Assembly: GCA_049700035.1 (NCBI GenBank)
Contig: JBNAWC010000011.1
Span: 1 to 32,570, forward strand
Source of the DNA: JAVZLQ01 sp049700035
GTDB lineage: Archaea > Thermoproteota > Bathyarchaeia > Bathyarchaeales > Bathycorpusculaceae
DNA length: 32,570 nucleotides
Direction of reading: 5' to 3'
Shown piece after piece: positions 1 to 7,971 of this stretch. Below the pieces are notes generated by a model, which was not told the origin of the DNA, did no database searches, and saw only the letters and a program-made list of their open reading frames with translations. The stretch's first letter is position 1, and every line of letters begins with the position of its first letter. The translations under genes and the position numbers were made by a program.

Positions 1-844
1 TTAAAAGCTTCGCGTCGCGTCTCGCCTTAACCACCTTTCTCCAAGCCTCAAGCAAGTCAAAAACGCCCTTTTCTTTAGCAATTCTGCCAACAAAGACGGC
101 GTCATACTTTTTCAGGGCTTCTGAAGGCTTAACATTCTCGATAAATTTGGCGTCCACAGCATTTCCACTAACAAAAACTTTAAGATTTAAAACTCCAGTG
201 CACCTCAAGGATTTAGCAGTAAAACGTGAAACCGCAATTACAGTATTCACTTTCTTCAATAGCGAAACTGCAACATAAAACGCGGCAGCCTTAACAAGAG
301 CAACAGCATGTCCATAACCAACGCTCCTATAACAGTTGTAAAGCGAACCCGCACTTTTTTCGCCAACATTTAACGATGGCAAATCAACGTGGTGCACAAC
401 AACACATAATGGAACCCTCAAAATTTTGCTTAAAATATAGCCAGCAAGAAGGTTTGGAAAAGTGTTGTTTGGAACAAAGATGATTTGAGGCTTAGCTTCC
501 ATTGCAAACCGCAAACCTTCGATAGAAGCTTTCAAAGCCCACAGAACCCAACAAAGATAGTTGCTAAGCCATCCAGCGCCATTTAAATGCGAAGAAACCA
601 CAAGCCTAAAGCATTTTATTTCAGAGTTTGTCAACAAGCTTGGCGGTGACTCTAAAACAGAAAACGCGCTATTTCCGCATAGACGCCTTAAAGTTTCGAC
701 AAAGCGTTTCTCAGCCCCACCCATCGCCGTAACAGAAGTGTTCGGATGGAAAAAAACGGTTAAAACATGAATGCGACTACTAACAGTTTCAGTTGATTCC
801 GAAGGCGTTGCATAGCAAATCTGCTTTTGTTCCGCCTCTAACAC
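1..844 (-). CDS. Family-4 glycosyltransferase (partial, C-terminus off window)
   Basis: The reading frame runs off the left edge, so the protein is partial. It shows a GT-B Rossmann N-terminus (IHVLTVFFHPN, then GGAEKRFVETLRR), a central HxxD-like stretch (VVVHHVDLPS), NTVIAVSRFTAKSL and VFVGRIAKEKG, all typical of GT4 enzymes that move a sugar from a nucleotide donor to a surface glycan. The start is uncertain. A GTG at 844 overlaps the frame-corrected stop of the upstream glycosyltransferase and would give a short extra N-terminus. An ATT at 772 fits the family start, and the first ATG at 724 would delete the first beta strand. It probably forms an operon with the neighbouring glycosyltransferase for cell-surface glycosylation. 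The acceptor is unknown. Confidence 0.85.
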   Translation of the reverse strand, partial: MLEAEQKQICYATPSESTETVSSRIHVLTVFFHPNTSVTAMGGAEKRFVETLRRLCGNSAFSVLESPPSLLTNSEIKCFRLVVSSHLNGAGWLSNYLCWVLWALKASIEGLRFAMEAKPQIIFVPNNTFPNLLAGYILSKILRVPLCVVVHHVDLPSLNVGEKSAGSLYNCYRSVGYGHAVALVKAAAFYVAVSLLKKVNTVIAVSRFTAKSLRCTGVLNLKVFVSGNAVDAKFIENVKPSEALKKYDAVFVGRIAKEKGVFDLLEAWRKVVKARRDAKLL

Positions 845-2057
845 GCTGCTTCCACAACGTCCAATTTTTGAAGCGTGTCCTCGAGAACCTCCAAATGCTT
901 GACACAAGCAAAGTTTTCTTCAACAAAACCTCTAGCTGCAGCGGAAAACTTCTCTTTCCAACATCAACTATCCGCGAAATTTTTTCAGCAAAATCCTCGA
1001 CGTCATAGGGCTTTGCCCTATAACCAGTCTTGCCATCAAAAACAGTTTCACATGGTCCCCCATTGTCATCCCAAACTACGGCTGGCGTTCCACAAGCCAT
1101 GGCCTCAACTGGTCCAAGCCCAAAATCCTCTCTTGGAACAGAGTAAGCGTAAACATCGGCCGCGTTATAAAGCCTAACAAGCTCATTTTGAGGCTTAAAA
1201 CCCAAAAACTTCACGTTCTTTTCTATTCCATGTTTTCTGGCGATTCTTAAAAGCTTTTCAACATATTGACTATTCTCCCTTGAAATTTCACCCGTAACAG
1301 CCAAGTTCGCTGATGGAAAATCCTTAACCACATGACTCATTATTTCGAGAAGCCACTCCCACCGCTTAACAGCAACAATTCTTCCAGTCGAGAGAATAAG
1401 CGGCCAGCCAAAATCAGTTCGCGTTTCCTTAACGAGCGCTTCATCCAAAATTCTGAATACATCCGCATCAACTGGAGGATAACAAACTTTGGCTTTCATT
1501 CCATAAATTGCCCTTATCCTTCTCGCTGTAAAGTGGCTGTTAGCCAAAACAGCATCGGAATTCACCACGCTCAAATAATCTAATTCCTTCAATAGTGGAC
1601 CAGCAACCTTGCCAAGCCTAAATATTATTTCTCTAACATCATTAAACCTCCAGAGCGCCCTATCCTCCTCTTTCAAATAGAGAAAACGCGGTGGAGAATG
1701 AATGTAACTAACATACTTTTTACCGTTCAACATCTTGCTCAGGTAGCCTATCCACGGGGCTGGACCGTAACCATGGCAAAGCAGAACATCTCCGTCCCTA
1801 AGGGCTGGTAGTGCTAATGGCGCCAGCGGCATCGACAATATTATCCTTAATGCTGGGTTGTTTGGGATTAAGCGTTTAAAGAAGCTTTTTGTGTAGCAAT
1901 GTGGGTTTTTTGTTTCTCTGCGTAGGTTTTTGTCAACGTAGGCGAAAAGGCATTCTGCATCATGTCCCTTTTTCCTGAAAAGTTCTACTTGTTTAAGGAT
2001 TACTCTCTCCGCGCCTCCCAGTTCTTTGAGGTGGCTATAAAGTATGGCTATTTTCAA
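838..2057 (-). CDS. Family-4 glycosyltransferase, one-base frameshift near the C-terminus
   Basis: This is a GT-B fold glycosyltransferase of about 406 residues once the frame is corrected. N-terminal MKIAILYSHLKELGGAERV, ILSTGRIVAVKRWEWLLE and the E-x7-E motif EDFGLGPVE followed by AMACGTPAVV are classic GT4 retaining-transferase signatures. As written, the frame continues to 789 with an implausible Arg/Trp-rich tail after VDVGKR. Adding one A to the AAA run at 955-957 gives a GT4-like ending (KFSAAARGFVEENF) that stops at 838. I therefore list 838 as the true end; the uncorrected frame stops at 789. The gene stands upstream of a second glycosyltransferase on the same strand and shares with it the overlap GTGTTAG, which supports the corrected ending. 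Confidence 0.85.
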
Positions 2058-2282
2058 CCATTTTCATCCTCGCGTTCACGGTTAGCCAGTTTTCGATTGT
2101 TCATTTTAGTTTGCCATGTTCGTGTCTGTTTTGGCTTCGTGGAATGGTTCTTCTTTAAACGATTATTAAAAAGTTTTTAGGGGTTCAGAATCCGAACAAG
2201 AAACACGCGAAAGATACACTTAAATCCAACAGCCTTTTCTATACCACCCACGCTATTAAACAGCAGAAGCGAAGGCCAAAAA

Positions 2283-3401
2283 ATGAGCGAAATACCCGGC
2301 GAAACCACAGACACAACAACACTCCAGAGGGATTTTGAAAGGATAACAGCACTTGTTCTAACGGAATTCCAGATAGAAGAATCAGTGTTAGAGCACGGCG
2401 TGCCCACGTACTACCTTAAACAACCACAAGAAACAAAACAGCCATTCCTAAATCTTCTCCAAAAACTACAAGAAATAAACTTTATCGCAGTGCTCCGCAA
2501 ACTCGATGGACGCATAGTCTTAAAGGTGATTCAGAAACCAGCAACGAAGAAGAGCAACATCCTAATCAACTGGATACTGTTCCTCGCAACAATTGCAACA
2601 ACATTCATAACTGGATACCTGCTTTCCGAAGGCTTAACAGACCCAATTATTGGCGGAGCAACATTTACCATCTCTTTAATGGCTATACTGGGATTGCATG
2701 AACTGGGACATAAAATAACCGCAAACAAAGAAGGAATAGACGCTACTCCTCCATACTTCATTCCTGGGCCACCACCAATTGGCGAATTCTTCGGACTTGG
2801 AACTTTCGGCGCTGTCATAATGCAAAAATCCCTTCCACCAAACAGAGACGCCCTGTTCGACATAGGCTCAAGCGGTCCAATCGTAAGCTTCATACTTGCC
2901 TCCCTGGCAACAGTTGTTGGTTTACCTTTTTCTGCAATAACCTATAGTGATAAGCAGTTACCCTCTTCCCCAGTTCCTCTACTCTTTTTGTTGTTAGCTG
3001 AGTTTTTAATCACAGTTCCGCCTGCCCCGCCAGATAAACCTTACGCATACATTTTATTGCACCCAGTTGCCGTGGCAGGATGGGCTGGAATTTTTATTAC
3101 CATGCTTAACTTGATGCCAGCTGCTATGCTTGATGGTGGTCATATTGCAAGGTCAATTTTTGGAGCAAAAGCGCGTGTTATACTGACAATTTTTTCGGTT
3201 CTGTCTTTAGCGTTTATTAGTCCTGTGATGGCTATTTTCGTCTTGTTTATGTCTATGTATGGGCATCCAGGGCCTCTGGATGATGTTTCAGGCTTATCAC
3301 GGGGTAGAAAGGTTTTGGCTATAGCCATTTTAATAATTTTTGTTTTGTCTTCGTTTTTGCATTATCTGGTCTTTTTGTTGTTGGAGTTGTTTGGCTTTTG
3401 A
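2283..3401 (+). CDS. Site-2 protease-like membrane metalloprotease (M50)
   Basis: A 372-residue multi-pass membrane protein. A soluble N-terminal domain (about 1-90) precedes hydrophobic segments. The zinc motif HELGH is at residues 139-143 inside a membrane segment, and the third ligand region NLMPAAMLDGGH, with LDGGH at 283-287, is in a later one. This pair defines the M50/site-2 protease family, which cuts transmembrane segments of anchored proteins, often to release regulators. A GPPPIGEFFGLGTFGA stretch between them is typical of the archaeal and plant (EGY-like) branch. The ATG at 2283 follows an A-rich leader with weak GAAGG. The physiological substrate cannot be inferred, as neither neighbour is an obvious anchored transcription factor. 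Confidence 0.88.
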   Translation: MSEIPGETTDTTTLQRDFERITALVLTEFQIEESVLEHGVPTYYLKQPQETKQPFLNLLQKLQEINFIAVLRKLDGRIVLKVIQKPATKKSNILINWILFLATIATTFITGYLLSEGLTDPIIGGATFTISLMAILGLHELGHKITANKEGIDATPPYFIPGPPPIGEFFGLGTFGAVIMQKSLPPNRDALFDIGSSGPIVSFILASLATVVGLPFSAITYSDKQLPSSPVPLLFLLLAEFLITVPPAPPDKPYAYILLHPVAVAGWAGIFITMLNLMPAAMLDGGHIARSIFGAKARVILTIFSVLSLAFISPVMAIFVLFMSMYGHPGPLDDVSGLSRGRKVLAIAILIIFVLSSFLHYLVFLLLELFGF

Positions 3402-3425
3402 TTTTTTGTTTTGTATTTTTGTTGT
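3402..3425 (+). terminator. T-rich archaeal terminator candidate
   Basis: Directly after the site-2 protease stop the plus strand is a run of T tracts broken by single G or A bases. Archaeal RNA polymerase commonly terminates on such U-rich stretches without a hairpin. The next gene has its own TATA-like box at about 3443-3452. Confidence 0.45.
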
Positions 3426-3442
3426 GCTTGTGAACGGTAAAG

Positions 3443-3452
3443 TTTATTAAAT
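3443..3452 (+). promoter_or_regulatory. TATA-like box for small membrane protein
   Basis: TTTATTAAAT lies about 65 bases upstream of the ATG at 3518, which would place transcription start near 3475 and leave a leader carrying GAGGCG before the ATG. Confidence 0.4.
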
Positions 3453-3517
3453 ATTGCTATACTGGATATTCTTGGCTGAGCATCTGTCAAAAACAGAACA
3501 CAGCAAGAGGCGAAAAC

Positions 3518-3745
3518 ATGAAAGGTGCAATGATACTGCTAGCATTCTTTTTACTTTTCGTATTCGCCTCGCTGCTAATCCCTTCGCCGATGTTTCCAGG
3601 ATACTTTTTCTGTGCCTTAATAGGAGAAACCGTAAGCCAATATACCAATTATCTGAGTGCTCTTTTCAATGGAATATTCTACGGCGTGATTTTGTGGCTT
3701 GTCTTCTCAATGATAAGCAAAAAGCTTGTAGAAGAAAATAGCTGA
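3518..3745 (+). CDS. Small two-helix membrane protein, unknown
   Basis: A 75-residue protein with a hydrophobic N-terminal helix (about residues 5-30), a short polar loop with GETVSQ, and a second hydrophobic helix (about 48-66) followed by a charged tail KKLVEENS. No family was recognised. GAGGCG upstream serves as ribosome binding site, and a TATA-like box lies further up. A longer overlapping reading frame starting at 3454 in another frame is rich in Arg and Cys and looks like a shadow. The role is unknown; it is an integral membrane protein by composition. Confidence 0.6.
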   Translation: MKGAMILLAFFLLFVFASLLIPSPMFPGYFFCALIGETVSQYTNYLSALFNGIFYGVILWLVFSMISKKLVEENS

Positions 3746-3759
3746 GCGCTGTCTCTTTT

Positions 3760-4038
3760 CTAGATTGGCTGCTGCAAAAATCCTATAAGCCTAATTGTGC
3801 TGCCGCATTTGTTGCACATCAAAATTAGTTCTGCCAAATCATTGCCCTTAACTTTTGTATCCACAATCTGGTAGACTTCTTCTGTCGTGTCGTCTGGCGA
3901 TATTATCACTCCACATTTTGGGCATGGAAACGCCCCGTCTCCATCAATTTTCGTCAAATCCACGGTGTATATCTCGCTTTTTTTGGCAGATGCTTTTTTC
4001 ATCATATTGGACACGTCTTTTCTAGGTTTTGTCTTCAT
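3760..4038 (-). CDS. Small zinc-ribbon protein, unknown
   Basis: A 92-residue protein. A Lys-rich N-terminus (1-21) is followed by CPKC near residue 39 and CNKC near residue 74, two CxxC knuckles about 32 residues apart that should bind one zinc. The spacing encloses an acidic segment (DDTTEEVYQIVD). No enzymatic motif is visible; it could be a nucleic-acid-binding or protein-binding ribbon. It is convergent with the small membrane protein and lies downstream of, on the same strand as, PEP carboxykinase, with about 75 bases of AT-rich sequence between, so it probably has its own promoter. Confidence 0.7.
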   Translation of the reverse strand: MKTKPRKDVSNMMKKASAKKSEIYTVDLTKIDGDGAFPCPKCGVIISPDDTTEEVYQIVDTKVKGNDLAELILMCNKCGSTIRLIGFLQQPI

Positions 4039-4114
4039 GGTTAAACGTGAATATAATTAACAATTATGAATTCAGAATACATATACAAAATTCATCTATG
4101 CAAATGGTAAAACT

Positions 4115-5773
4115 TTAGGGACTTACGGCTTTGATTATGGCTGGGTTAAGGTTTTGGAATTGCTTGAGCCATTCGATTCTCTCCATCTTCAGTTTTTTAA
4201 CATGGGAGTCCATTTGTTCTTGGGAGTAAAACCTTGATGGGTCAAACTTTGACATTTGTATCCCATTAGCCCTCTTTGGCACGTAGGTGTCAAATGTTGG
4301 GTAATATTCCCACTCTATGGATTTCCTTACAATTCCACGTATTATGGCTGCCATCTCTGGAATCTCAACTCTAAGCGCCTCTCTAACAACGCTATTATCA
4401 TTTTCGCTTCTTATTTCGCCGACTCCTCCAGTGTTCAAAAGGTAACATTCAACCTTGTCCTTGTGCCTCTTTAAGAAATCATAAATCCAATTGCCCTCGT
4501 AAGCCTCATTACCCACAATAAACGGGTTTGTTCCAACCTCCCTAACGGATTCCCCAGCACGTCTTGGGTCTCCAGCAGACGTTTCCACCGACTCGCCTAA
4601 CATAAAGGCCGCAGCGGCTTGCTCAACGCTTAGCTTTGAAGCTATTGGAACAACGGTGTTTCTTCGTGTAATAAAGATGACAATTAAACCGTCAACATCC
4701 TCTATGGGCGGCAAGTTCACCCCTTCTGATTTGTCTGAGCCTAGGTCTTCCCTTTGTATTATGGCTCTCCCATTCTCTGTTAATGTTACATCGTCAAAGT
4801 GCACATTGCCGAGATAATCAACCATAACGTTCTCGAAAATGGTGTTTGGGCTTATCGCTGCTCTAAAGATTATTGGCTGAATTTTTGGGTCTAAATATCC
4901 AGTTTTGAGGTAGAAGCCTCTTTCAGAGCCAAGTGCTGATCCGTCAGCCCTAAGAAAGACAACGTCGTCTTGGACGATTTCTTGTCCTTCGCCTTCGTCT
5001 AGTAATCCATGGTTGTGGCATGCATGTGTCGTTTTTCCAGTGGCGCTTAACCCAAATAGGATCATGCTGTATCTTTTGATTTTTCCAGAACTGTCCTTTG
5101 CCCTAACAATTTTTGCTCCAGCATGAATTCCAAGCATTCCACGCTGCTTTGCCTCCCACATAGCCATCCTCAGAAAACCCTTCTTCGCTTCTCCATAATA
5201 GTCTGAACCAAGAACATAAGTGACTCCAACCTCTGGAAAAACCAGTATCTGCCTATCCTTCTCCTGCCATTCTGGAACTTGAAGCAAATACAATTCTGGT
5301 CCTGGCGCTTCTTCGCGTTTCGGAAACAGTGTTTGTCCAACCATGTAGGCTAGTCTAATCATTTCTGGTCTGTGTACAGACGCATAGTATGTGCATTGTG
5401 GGTTGAAATGGGGGTTTTCACCCATCGTTCTTTCAACGCAAACCAAAGGCGCATTCTTCAAGTACTTGTGAACTAACTCCACAGTTTTAGGCGCGTTTCT
5501 AAGAATTTCCTCCTGCCTCTGATTTAGCCTTCTTTGAAGCACTTTCTCGCTTCCAAAATAGACCGTTAGCCAAGCGCTTCGATTCTTCACCGTTGAAACA
5601 AAATTGTAGTTTCCATAAACTGTGCGCGCACCGTACCTTTCAGCTATTTTTCTGAGCTCAACAGGTGTTGGATGAAAAACGTTATCTCGATAGCGTAGAA
5701 TCTTCATTGTTTCAAGAACTGTCTGCAACACGCATTCTACATCATTTTCTTCTGTGACGCTCTTAAGTTGCAT
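4115..5773 (-). CDS. pckA: ATP-type phosphoenolpyruvate carboxykinase
   Basis: A 552-residue enzyme that decarboxylates and phosphorylates oxaloacetate to PEP (or the reverse), linking the TCA segment to gluconeogenesis. The kinase P-loop is GLSATGKTT at residues 241-249 (the usual form is GLSGTGKTT, so Ala replaces Gly). It is followed by the acidic metal-binding stretch IVQDDVVFLR (about 267-276). An N-terminal substrate region contains RSAW and NPQCTYYASVHRPE. Length matches ATP-dependent PEPCK and not the GTP enzyme. It starts 12 bases after the stop of the asparagine synthetase-related gene, so the two are very likely co-transcribed. That places oxaloacetate, aspartate and asparagine chemistry together under the divergent Lrp/AsnC regulator. 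Confidence 0.93.
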   Translation of the reverse strand: MQLKSVTEENDVECVLQTVLETMKILRYRDNVFHPTPVELRKIAERYGARTVYGNYNFVSTVKNRSAWLTVYFGSEKVLQRRLNQRQEEILRNAPKTVELVHKYLKNAPLVCVERTMGENPHFNPQCTYYASVHRPEMIRLAYMVGQTLFPKREEAPGPELYLLQVPEWQEKDRQILVFPEVGVTYVLGSDYYGEAKKGFLRMAMWEAKQRGMLGIHAGAKIVRAKDSSGKIKRYSMILFGLSATGKTTHACHNHGLLDEGEGQEIVQDDVVFLRADGSALGSERGFYLKTGYLDPKIQPIIFRAAISPNTIFENVMVDYLGNVHFDDVTLTENGRAIIQREDLGSDKSEGVNLPPIEDVDGLIVIFITRRNTVVPIASKLSVEQAAAAFMLGESVETSAGDPRRAGESVREVGTNPFIVGNEAYEGNWIYDFLKRHKDKVECYLLNTGGVGEIRSENDNSVVREALRVEIPEMAAIIRGIVRKSIEWEYYPTFDTYVPKRANGIQMSKFDPSRFYSQEQMDSHVKKLKMERIEWLKQFQNLNPAIIKAVSP

Positions 5774-5785
5774 GTCACCGCTACC

Positions 5786-6787
5786 TTATAAACTATATAC
5801 AAAGCCTGGAATTTTTGGGAAAAGCTGTGTCTCCCCGATGTGTCTAGCTCCAACAATCCATGCTATAAGCCTTTCAATTCCAATCCCAGCTCCAGCTGAA
5901 GGCTTTATTTTTCCATCCCGCGCCAACTCCAAGAGTACATCAAAGTTTTCTTTTCTGACGCCGTTTCTCTCCATTTTCCTAACAATTTTACTGTACTCCC
6001 ATTCCCTTCTCCCACCAGACAGCACCTCTCCATAACGCGGAAGAAGTAAGTCATAGTTGTCCCAGAAGCCTTTATCAAAATCCTCGAAGTCGTAAAACTC
6101 TCTTGGAATGTTCACAACCCAGATGGGTTCACTTATTTCTGAAAGGATTTTTTGTTCCCACCTTACTCCAAAAGCCTTCTCAAGCTCTTCTCTATCGTAA
6201 ACCTTGAAGGGCACTTTTGGGACTTTGAGGCTCTCAAATCTGCCAAGATACGCTAATTCGTCACGCATGTTCTTCTTTAGGTCCGAGATTAATCCGCTGA
6301 TGACCATCTCAACAAGATGTCTAACGTCACTCGAAGACGCGTTTCTAGCTTCAAAATCGAACTGTGTAAACTCGTATGCATGAAGCCCACTGTAGGCTCT
6401 TTCTCTTCGCTCTATTCTCACGTTTGGCGATATTATGAAAAGCTTTGGATGAACAAGTGAACACGCAACCATTTTATGCACAATCATGCTGAGTGTCGCT
6501 CTGACGCTTTCTCCATAGACCTCAATTTCAACACGTTTTTCAATCGACATGTCAGGGTCTGGCCACAAGGGGTCTGTAGATTTTGAGAAAATCACTGGTA
6601 AGAGCCACTCGAACCCCTCTTCCAAAAACATCCGCGTCAAACATCGCAGCGTGTATGTCATAACTTTACTTATACACGCTCTCCTGTGAAGCTCAACCTC
6701 AGAGAGTTGTTCCAGTGGTTTAGGAACGAGAGCTGTTTTGCTGTTGGAAACCGTCATACTTCTTTGAGCGGCAGCTTCACGTTTCAT
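5786..6787 (-). CDS. Asparaginyl-tRNA-synthetase-like catalytic domain (AS-AR type asparagine synthetase)
   Basis: A 333-residue class II aminoacyl-tRNA-synthetase fold without the anticodon-binding domain of AsnRS/AspRS. Motif 2 is near residues 123-146 (RIERRERAYSGLH, then EFTQFDFE), and motif 3 near 298-328 (GAGIGIERL, then GETQLFPKIPG). This architecture matches the archaeal asparagine synthetase-related proteins described from Pyrococcus, which make asparagine from aspartate with ATP. The product is therefore probably an ammonia-dependent asparagine synthetase, although a stand-alone adenylating enzyme for another acid cannot be excluded. It heads an operon with PEP carboxykinase and is divergent from an Lrp/AsnC regulator. 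The ATG at 6787 is chosen; a second ATG lies ten codons in. Confidence 0.82.
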   Translation of the reverse strand: MKREAAAQRSMTVSNSKTALVPKPLEQLSEVELHRRACISKVMTYTLRCLTRMFLEEGFEWLLPVIFSKSTDPLWPDPDMSIEKRVEIEVYGESVRATLSMIVHKMVACSLVHPKLFIISPNVRIERRERAYSGLHAYEFTQFDFEARNASSSDVRHLVEMVISGLISDLKKNMRDELAYLGRFESLKVPKVPFKVYDREELEKAFGVRWEQKILSEISEPIWVVNIPREFYDFEDFDKGFWDNYDLLLPRYGEVLSGGRREWEYSKIVRKMERNGVRKENFDVLLELARDGKIKPSAGAGIGIERLIAWIVGARHIGETQLFPKIPGFVYSL

Positions 6788-6837
6788 CTGTGCACTTTCC
6801 TATGGGTGTTGTTAGCTCTTACAGATGAGGTACTGGG

Positions 6838-6890
6838 TTATAAATTTTTTATAAAATTTTTTGAAATTTTTCCAAAAAATGGAAAAATTT
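6838..6890. promoter_or_regulatory. Divergent promoter with perfect 11-bp inverted repeat
   Basis: The 132-base gap between the AS-AR gene and the Lrp gene contains AAATTTTTCCA at 6864-6874 and its exact reverse complement at 6880-6890, separated by five A. TTATAAA-like and TTTATAAA-like sequences at 6838-6858 can act as TATA boxes for either direction. Lrp/AsnC proteins bind such AT-rich dyads, so autoregulation and control of the AS-AR/PEPCK operon are likely. The repeat is about 30 bases before the Lrp start, so bound regulator would overlap the Lrp promoter. Confidence 0.65.
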
Positions 6891-6919
6891 AAATGATATG
6901 ATGTAATAATTACAGGATT

Positions 6920-7438
6920 ATGGAAGCAAAACTTGACGAGAAGGATTTGGCAATACTCACGCTGATACAGGAGAACTGCAAACTCACGGCTAAGGAAATT
7001 GCAAGAAAAATAGACTCGCCTATAACAACAGTTTTCGCCAAAATAAAGCGCATGGAAGAACTCGGCATAATAAAAGAGTACCGCGCAATACTGGACGCAA
7101 AAACCCTCGGAAGAGGCACAACAGCCTTTATTCTGGCATCAGTCTCTTACGGAGCAAAGGGTAACACACCTCAAATTTCCCAGAGGGACATAGCAAACGA
7201 GATTGCAAAATTTCCAGAAGTCCAAGAAGTGCACATAATAACCGGCGACTGGGATCTACTCGTGAAGCTTAAGGCGGAAAACGTTGATGTCATAGGAAAA
7301 TTTGTTATTGACAAGTTACGGCTTGTTAAGGGTATAGAGAAAACCTTAACGTGTATGGTCTTTGAAACATGCAAGGAAACAACAGCGCTGCCGGTAAAAA
7401 CCGCGAGGACAAAGGCAACAGCCTTTATCAAAAAGTAA
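6920..7438 (+). CDS. Lrp/AsnC family transcriptional regulator
   Basis: A 172-residue regulator. The N-terminal winged helix-turn-helix (about 4-65) contains DEKDLAILTLIQEN, AKEIARKIDSPITTVFAKIKR and GIIKEYRAILD. The C-terminal RAM effector domain (about 75-150) contains EVQEVHIITGDWDLLVKLKAEN, where GDWD is the usual turn of the ligand-binding family. These proteins sense amino acids and bind DNA as octamers or larger. Its divergent partner is an asparagine synthetase-related gene, the same arrangement as E. coli asnC and asnA although the synthetases are different, so asparagine is the first ligand to consider. The tail (about 155-172) is Lys/Thr-rich and slightly longer than usual. Confidence 0.9.
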   Translation: MEAKLDEKDLAILTLIQENCKLTAKEIARKIDSPITTVFAKIKRMEELGIIKEYRAILDAKTLGRGTTAFILASVSYGAKGNTPQISQRDIANEIAKFPEVQEVHIITGDWDLLVKLKAENVDVIGKFVIDKLRLVKGIEKTLTCMVFETCKETTALPVKTARTKATAFIKK

Positions 7439-7442
7439 ATTG

Positions 7443-7880
7443 TTAATGCATGTTCAACCTGCTTGAGTAATAAAGCAATGGCAGCGCCAATAAAACGGTG
7501 TCTCTCCCCATTTTTGTTAATGTGTATCTTACCCTCAAAGGCGGTCCGTCTTCAACAATTCTTTCAATGTATTTGTGTCGCCTCAAAATTTTCAGTTTAT
7601 CCGACAATGTTCGCGAGTTTATAGCGAGAGTCTTTTTCAAATCGTTGAAACTGCAAATCTTTCTTAAAAAGAGGATGTAAAGTATTTCCAAGTTCCACTT
7701 TTGAGAAAGCAAATTGAAACTTTCTTCCAGTCCTTGAATTTCCTCTTTAAGTTTTTCCAAGCTTATTTCTTGACTTTGTAAAATGTGCTGGAGAGTATTT
7801 TCTATCCCCTCAATCGTTTGTTTCATGCGCGCTTTCACAAGTCGGCGAAACTCTTCGCTTAACATTATTTTAGCGTTCAT
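7443..7880 (-). CDS. HxlR-like winged-helix regulator
   Basis: A 145-residue protein. The N-terminal half is helical and charged (about 10-58, probably a dimerising coiled coil). The C-terminal half (about 60-140) is a winged helix with KWNLEILYILF, FNDLKKTL, INSRTLSDKLKIL, IERIVEDGPPLRVRYTLTKMGR; this is the HxlR pattern, including the PxRVxYxLT wing. It ends four bases from the Lrp gene stop (convergent) and is divergent from the geranylgeranyl-reductase gene. The intergenic region carries repeated AAGGT elements, so it probably controls itself and that oxidoreductase. The ligand is unknown. Confidence 0.8.
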   Translation of the reverse strand: MNAKIMLSEEFRRLVKARMKQTIEGIENTLQHILQSQEISLEKLKEEIQGLEESFNLLSQKWNLEILYILFLRKICSFNDLKKTLAINSRTLSDKLKILRRHKYIERIVEDGPPLRVRYTLTKMGRDTVLLALPLLYYSSRLNMH

Positions 7881-7901
7881 CCAATCGCACTAGGTGTGAA
7901 C

Positions 7902-7933
7902 AAGGTTACCTTACAATTTATAAAGGTTTACTT
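7902..7933. promoter_or_regulatory. Repeated AAGGT operator-like elements between HxlR gene and reductase
   Basis: AAGGTTACCTT at 7902-7912 is a perfect dyad with a one-base centre. A near copy, AAGGTTTACTT, begins 21 bases later at 7923, two helical turns away. Another AAGGTA begins at 7941. A TATA-like TTTATAAA lies between the first two at about 7917-7924. This layout suits a dimeric repressor blocking the reductase promoter. Confidence 0.5.
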
Positions 7934-7971
7934 ATACAACAAGGTATAAAAAATACACTAAAGGTGAAGAA

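Noticed and set aside
3454..3741. Longer overlapping frame upstream of the small membrane protein
   Set aside because: Composition is Arg/Cys/Phe-rich and unlike a protein; the other frame has two clear membrane helices and a ribosome binding site.
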